Source: Altererythrobacter sp. KTW20L
GTDB taxonomy: Bacteria > Pseudomonadota > Alphaproteobacteria > Sphingomonadales > Sphingomonadaceae
Assembly: GCF_023501975.1 (NCBI RefSeq)
Contig: NZ_JAMFLH010000003.1
Location: 209,650-273,649, forward strand
DNA length: 64,000 nt
Reading direction: 5' to 3'
Position 1 is the stretch's first letter, and each line of letters starts with the position of its first letter. Of the stretch, positions 62,095 through 64,000 are shown one piece after another. The translations under genes and the position numbers were made by a program. A model generated the notes under the pieces. The model made no database searches and was not told where the DNA came from. It saw nothing but the letters and a program-made list of their open reading frames with translations.

Positions 62095-63536
62095 TCGACA
62101 TCGTCCAGATCTGGCGCCGTTCCTTCCCGTTCTTCCTGCGCGAAGTTTTTCGTCAACTCCATCCCGGTGACCCGCCGCTCGAACTCACCTGGTACCTGCA
62201 GGCAATCTGTCACTCGCTTGACCAAACCTACACCGGTGATGTCCACCGCCTGGTCATCAACGTTCCGCCCCGCTTCGGCAAATCGATCACCACCGCGGTC
62301 GGTTTCTGCGCGTGGCTGCTCGGACAGGATCCGACCCTCAAGATCCTCGTCGGTACCTACAACGAGGATCTTGCCCGGCAGCATGACCAGCAGCTGCGCA
62401 AGATCATGGAAAGTCCCGAGTATCGCCGAGCATTTCCCGGGACCGTGATCGACCGCAAGCAAACCCGGATGCTCGACCTTCGCACCACCAAGGGAGGCTT
62501 TCGCATGGCGGTGACCACTGGTGGCACCGCCACCGGCTTCGGCGGCGACTACATTATTCTCGACGACTGCATGAAGGCGCAGGATGCTGGGAGTGAGGCG
62601 GAGCGGGCGCGGGTCGAACAATGGTATCGTGGGACCATCGGCACCAGGCTGAACAATCCGCAGCTTGGCGTGATCATCTCAATCCAGCAGCGCCTCCATG
62701 AATATGATCTCTCGGCGGTTATGCTGGAGAACGGAGCGACGCATCTCAACCTTCCTGCGGTTGCCCCGACGCAGCAGACGATTGCACTCGGTCGTGGCAA
62801 GTTCCACGTGTTCCAGCCAGGCGATTTGCTTGATCCGGTCCGTTTTGGCCAGGCGGCACTCGCGAAGCTGCGCACCGACATGGGGCCCCGCAACTACAAT
62901 TGTCAGTTCCTGCAGGACCCGACCCCGCCGGGCGGCAACCTCGTTCGCCTTGAATGGTTCGGGCGTTATGACGAACTCTTGCCGCGGCACCACTTCAGCA
63001 AGGTCGTGCAGAGCTGGGACACGGCCGCAAGTACTGAACCGGGCAGTGCATATTCGGTCTGCACTACCTGGGGCTACCTCGATCGCCGCTGGTATCTGCT
63101 CGACGTCTTGCGCGAACGCCATAACTATTGGGATCTCAAGCGGGTGGTGATCCGCCTCTGGCGCCAATGGCAGCCGGATATGGTCATCATCGAGGACGCC
63201 AGCACCGGCTCATCACTATGGTCTGAACTGAGTGTGGAAGGCCCGTTCAGACCCATCATGTGGCGCGCCAACATTTCCAAGGAGGAACGCCTGATCGGCC
63301 AGACCGGCCAGATGGAAGCCGGCAAGATCGTTATTCCGTACGAGGCGCCGTGGCTGCAGGAGTGGTGCCGTGAGCTACTTGCGGCACCCAACTGCCGGTT
63401 TTGGGACCAGGTCGACAGCACCACCCAGTTTCTTGAATTTGCGCTGTCTCGCAAGGGGTGGATCGATGCAGAGTATGATCCGAAGACCGGTCGCAAGCTT
63501 CGGATCATCAGGCGTGAGGGGCGGCGGCGAGGTTGA
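62091..63536 (+). CDS. Phage terminase large subunit
   Basis: The 481-residue protein packages DNA into phage heads. The ATPase domain has Walker A VPPRFGKSITT near residues 58-68, coupling segment GTYNEDLARQHDQQLRKI and Walker B GGDYIILDDCMKAQDA near 151-166. The nuclease domain starts at SKVVQSWDTAASTEPGSAYS, whose Asp is an RNase H-like metal ligand, and continues through VIIEDASTGSSLW. The protein looks complete, so it may be active. It is the last gene of the methylase/DUF5681/TerL unit. No portal, protease or capsid gene follows in the window. Confidence 0.92.
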   Translation: MIDIVQIWRRSFPFFLREVFRQLHPGDPPLELTWYLQAICHSLDQTYTGDVHRLVINVPPRFGKSITTAVGFCAWLLGQDPTLKILVGTYNEDLARQHDQQLRKIMESPEYRRAFPGTVIDRKQTRMLDLRTTKGGFRMAVTTGGTATGFGGDYIILDDCMKAQDAGSEAERARVEQWYRGTIGTRLNNPQLGVIISIQQRLHEYDLSAVMLENGATHLNLPAVAPTQQTIALGRGKFHVFQPGDLLDPVRFGQAALAKLRTDMGPRNYNCQFLQDPTPPGGNLVRLEWFGRYDELLPRHHFSKVVQSWDTAASTEPGSAYSVCTTWGYLDRRWYLLDVLRERHNYWDLKRVVIRLWRQWQPDMVIIEDASTGSSLWSELSVEGPFRPIMWRANISKEERLIGQTGQMEAGKIVIPYEAPWLQEWCRELLAAPNCRFWDQVDSTTQFLEFALSRKGWIDAEYDPKTGRKLRIIRREGRRRG

Positions 63537-63704
63537 CGTCATCCTGTGTGAAGGCCATTTGCGTTTGGAATGATCCTCAGGCGGGAATATTTGCCTTTTG
63601 CCCCAGAAAGTTTGAAATAAAATTTGCGTTCAGGAAAGGAATCGCCCTGCATATGCGCACATTTGGCAAGCTGAAAGAGATCTCCACCGATCAAACGTGT
63701 GGGA
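63537..63704. other. Noncoding right flank of the terminase gene
   Basis: AT-richer sequence without a supportable gene. At 63582-63598 the stretch CGGGAATATTTGCCTTT matches CGGGAATATCCGCATTT at 59408-59424 in 14 of 17 positions, in direct orientation. The two copies bracket the three phage-type genes and could be remnants of an attachment or insertion repeat. Confidence 0.4.
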
Positions 63705-63899
63705 TTAAGCTTCCGTCTCCGGACTTACGCTGTGCGAAAAGGGTGAGTGGGCACCGCACCTGACGGTCAAGCCCTCGTCATAATCGTCAACGAAATTAAG
63801 GAAGCCTCGGGTCGTTGTGCTATCGTCATGTACAATCTGGGCTATTCCTGTCCCATAATTCAGATCATTTTGCGCTCGATAGATGACGATCGGCTCCAT
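63705..63899 (-). CDS. Small hypothetical protein, uncertain
   Basis: A 64-residue frame starts MEPIVIYRAQND at 63899. The peptide has mixed, non-repetitive composition with an acidic middle (NFVDDYDEG). No ribosome binding site is evident, no family is recognised, and an open frame runs on the opposite strand through the same DNA. Either one or neither is real. Confidence 0.3.
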   Translation of the reverse strand: MEPIVIYRAQNDLNYGTGIAQIVHDDSTTTRGFLNFVDDYDEGLTVRCGAHSPFSHSVSPETEA

Positions 63900-64000
63900 G
63901 AAATGGTGGTCGGCCGTACCCGCTACACTTCAAGCCCTGCACTGCGAACGAACCAGTCAGGATTTGAGGGCCGAGTGGTCAATATCTTTAACGGAGGCTT
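63747..64000 (+). CDS. Possible 5' part of a gene running off the window (PilZ-like?)
   Basis: A plus-strand frame is open from GTG 63747 (alternative ATGs at 63828 and 63903) to the window end. The last visible part reads MVVGRTRYTSS, then GFEGRVVNIFNGG, which faintly recalls the RxxxR and the D/NxSxxG strand of PilZ c-di-GMP-binding domains. The Ser is replaced by Phe in the visible copy. The evidence is weak, and the minus-strand frame at 63705-63899 competes with it. Confidence 0.25.
   Translation, partial: MGTAPDGQALVIIVNEIKEASGRCAIVMYNLGYSCPIIQIILRSIDDDRLHEMVVGRTRYTSSPALRTNQSGFEGRVVNIFNGG

Noticed and set aside
1..64000. CRISPR arrays, tRNA or rRNA genes, complete insertion sequences
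   Set aside because: No regularly spaced repeats, cloverleaf sequences, rRNA segments or transposase motifs were seen by eye; a covariance-model search would settle the RNA genes.

Overview
The window is 64 kb of GC-rich alphaproteobacterial chromosome, most likely from a sphingomonad (Sphingomonadaceae or Erythrobacteraceae). This is inferred from the dense gene packing with ATGA and GTGA stop-start overlaps, two large TonB-dependent receptors, REP-like inverted repeats of the CGTTCGTGTCGAGC type, an rpe / heparinase-like / purH neighbourhood, and a ParB-methyltransferase / DUF5681 / terminase module. No rRNA, tRNA or CRISPR array was recognised.

Layout. 1-282: the end of a HicAB toxin-antitoxin locus. 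407-5988 (+) and 8081-15354 (-): an accessory catabolic region. It holds a GMC oxidoreductase, two metallo-beta-lactamase-fold hydrolases, a cytochrome P450, a 3-hydroxyisobutyrate dehydrogenase-like enzyme, two SDRs, a phytoene-desaturase-like flavoprotein, two beta-lactamase-type serine hydrolases, two NTF2/SnoaL-like proteins and a carboxymuconolactone decarboxylase-like protein. A DksA/TraR zinc finger protein, a Na/Pi cotransporter and two small hypothetical genes lie inside it. 15434-18712: an M20 amidohydrolase and a translationally coupled pair, a DAG-kinase-type lipid kinase and a Tam41-like nucleotidyltransferase. 18718-30022: mostly housekeeping genes (rpe, heparinase II/III-like, purH, msrA, a Zur-like repressor, dxs, a POT peptide transporter, a GntR regulator, ihfB). 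30141-47216: an uptake region with two TonB receptors, two MFS transporters, a CmcJ/NvfI-type oxygenase-like protein, a complete Opp-type ABC importer, an AraC regulator, and a decayed mosaic of an E2 acyltransferase gene and other fragments.

47416-59037 (-) is the most interesting block. It is a tightly packed seven-gene operon: alcohol dehydrogenase, phosphotransacetylase-like enzyme, acetate kinase, P-type cation ATPase, archaeal-type AMP phosphorylase homologue, PRPP-synthetase homologue and a beta-CASP RNA hydrolase. A CYTH-CHAD protein gene follows. An FNR-like box sits just upstream of the first gene at a class II activator distance from a plausible -10. I read the operon as an oxygen-limitation program that couples RNA and nucleotide breakdown to PRPP or ribose phosphates and to acetyl-phosphate energy conservation.

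59107-64000 is a phage-derived island. It begins with a noncoding leader rich in ACGGGAA / TTCCCGT palindromes. A ParB-like plus DNA methyltransferase fusion follows, with DGPY in place of the usual DPPY. Next come a DUF5681 protein and a large terminase subunit, with no portal or capsid genes in view. The right end is poorly coding and the assignment there is uncertain.
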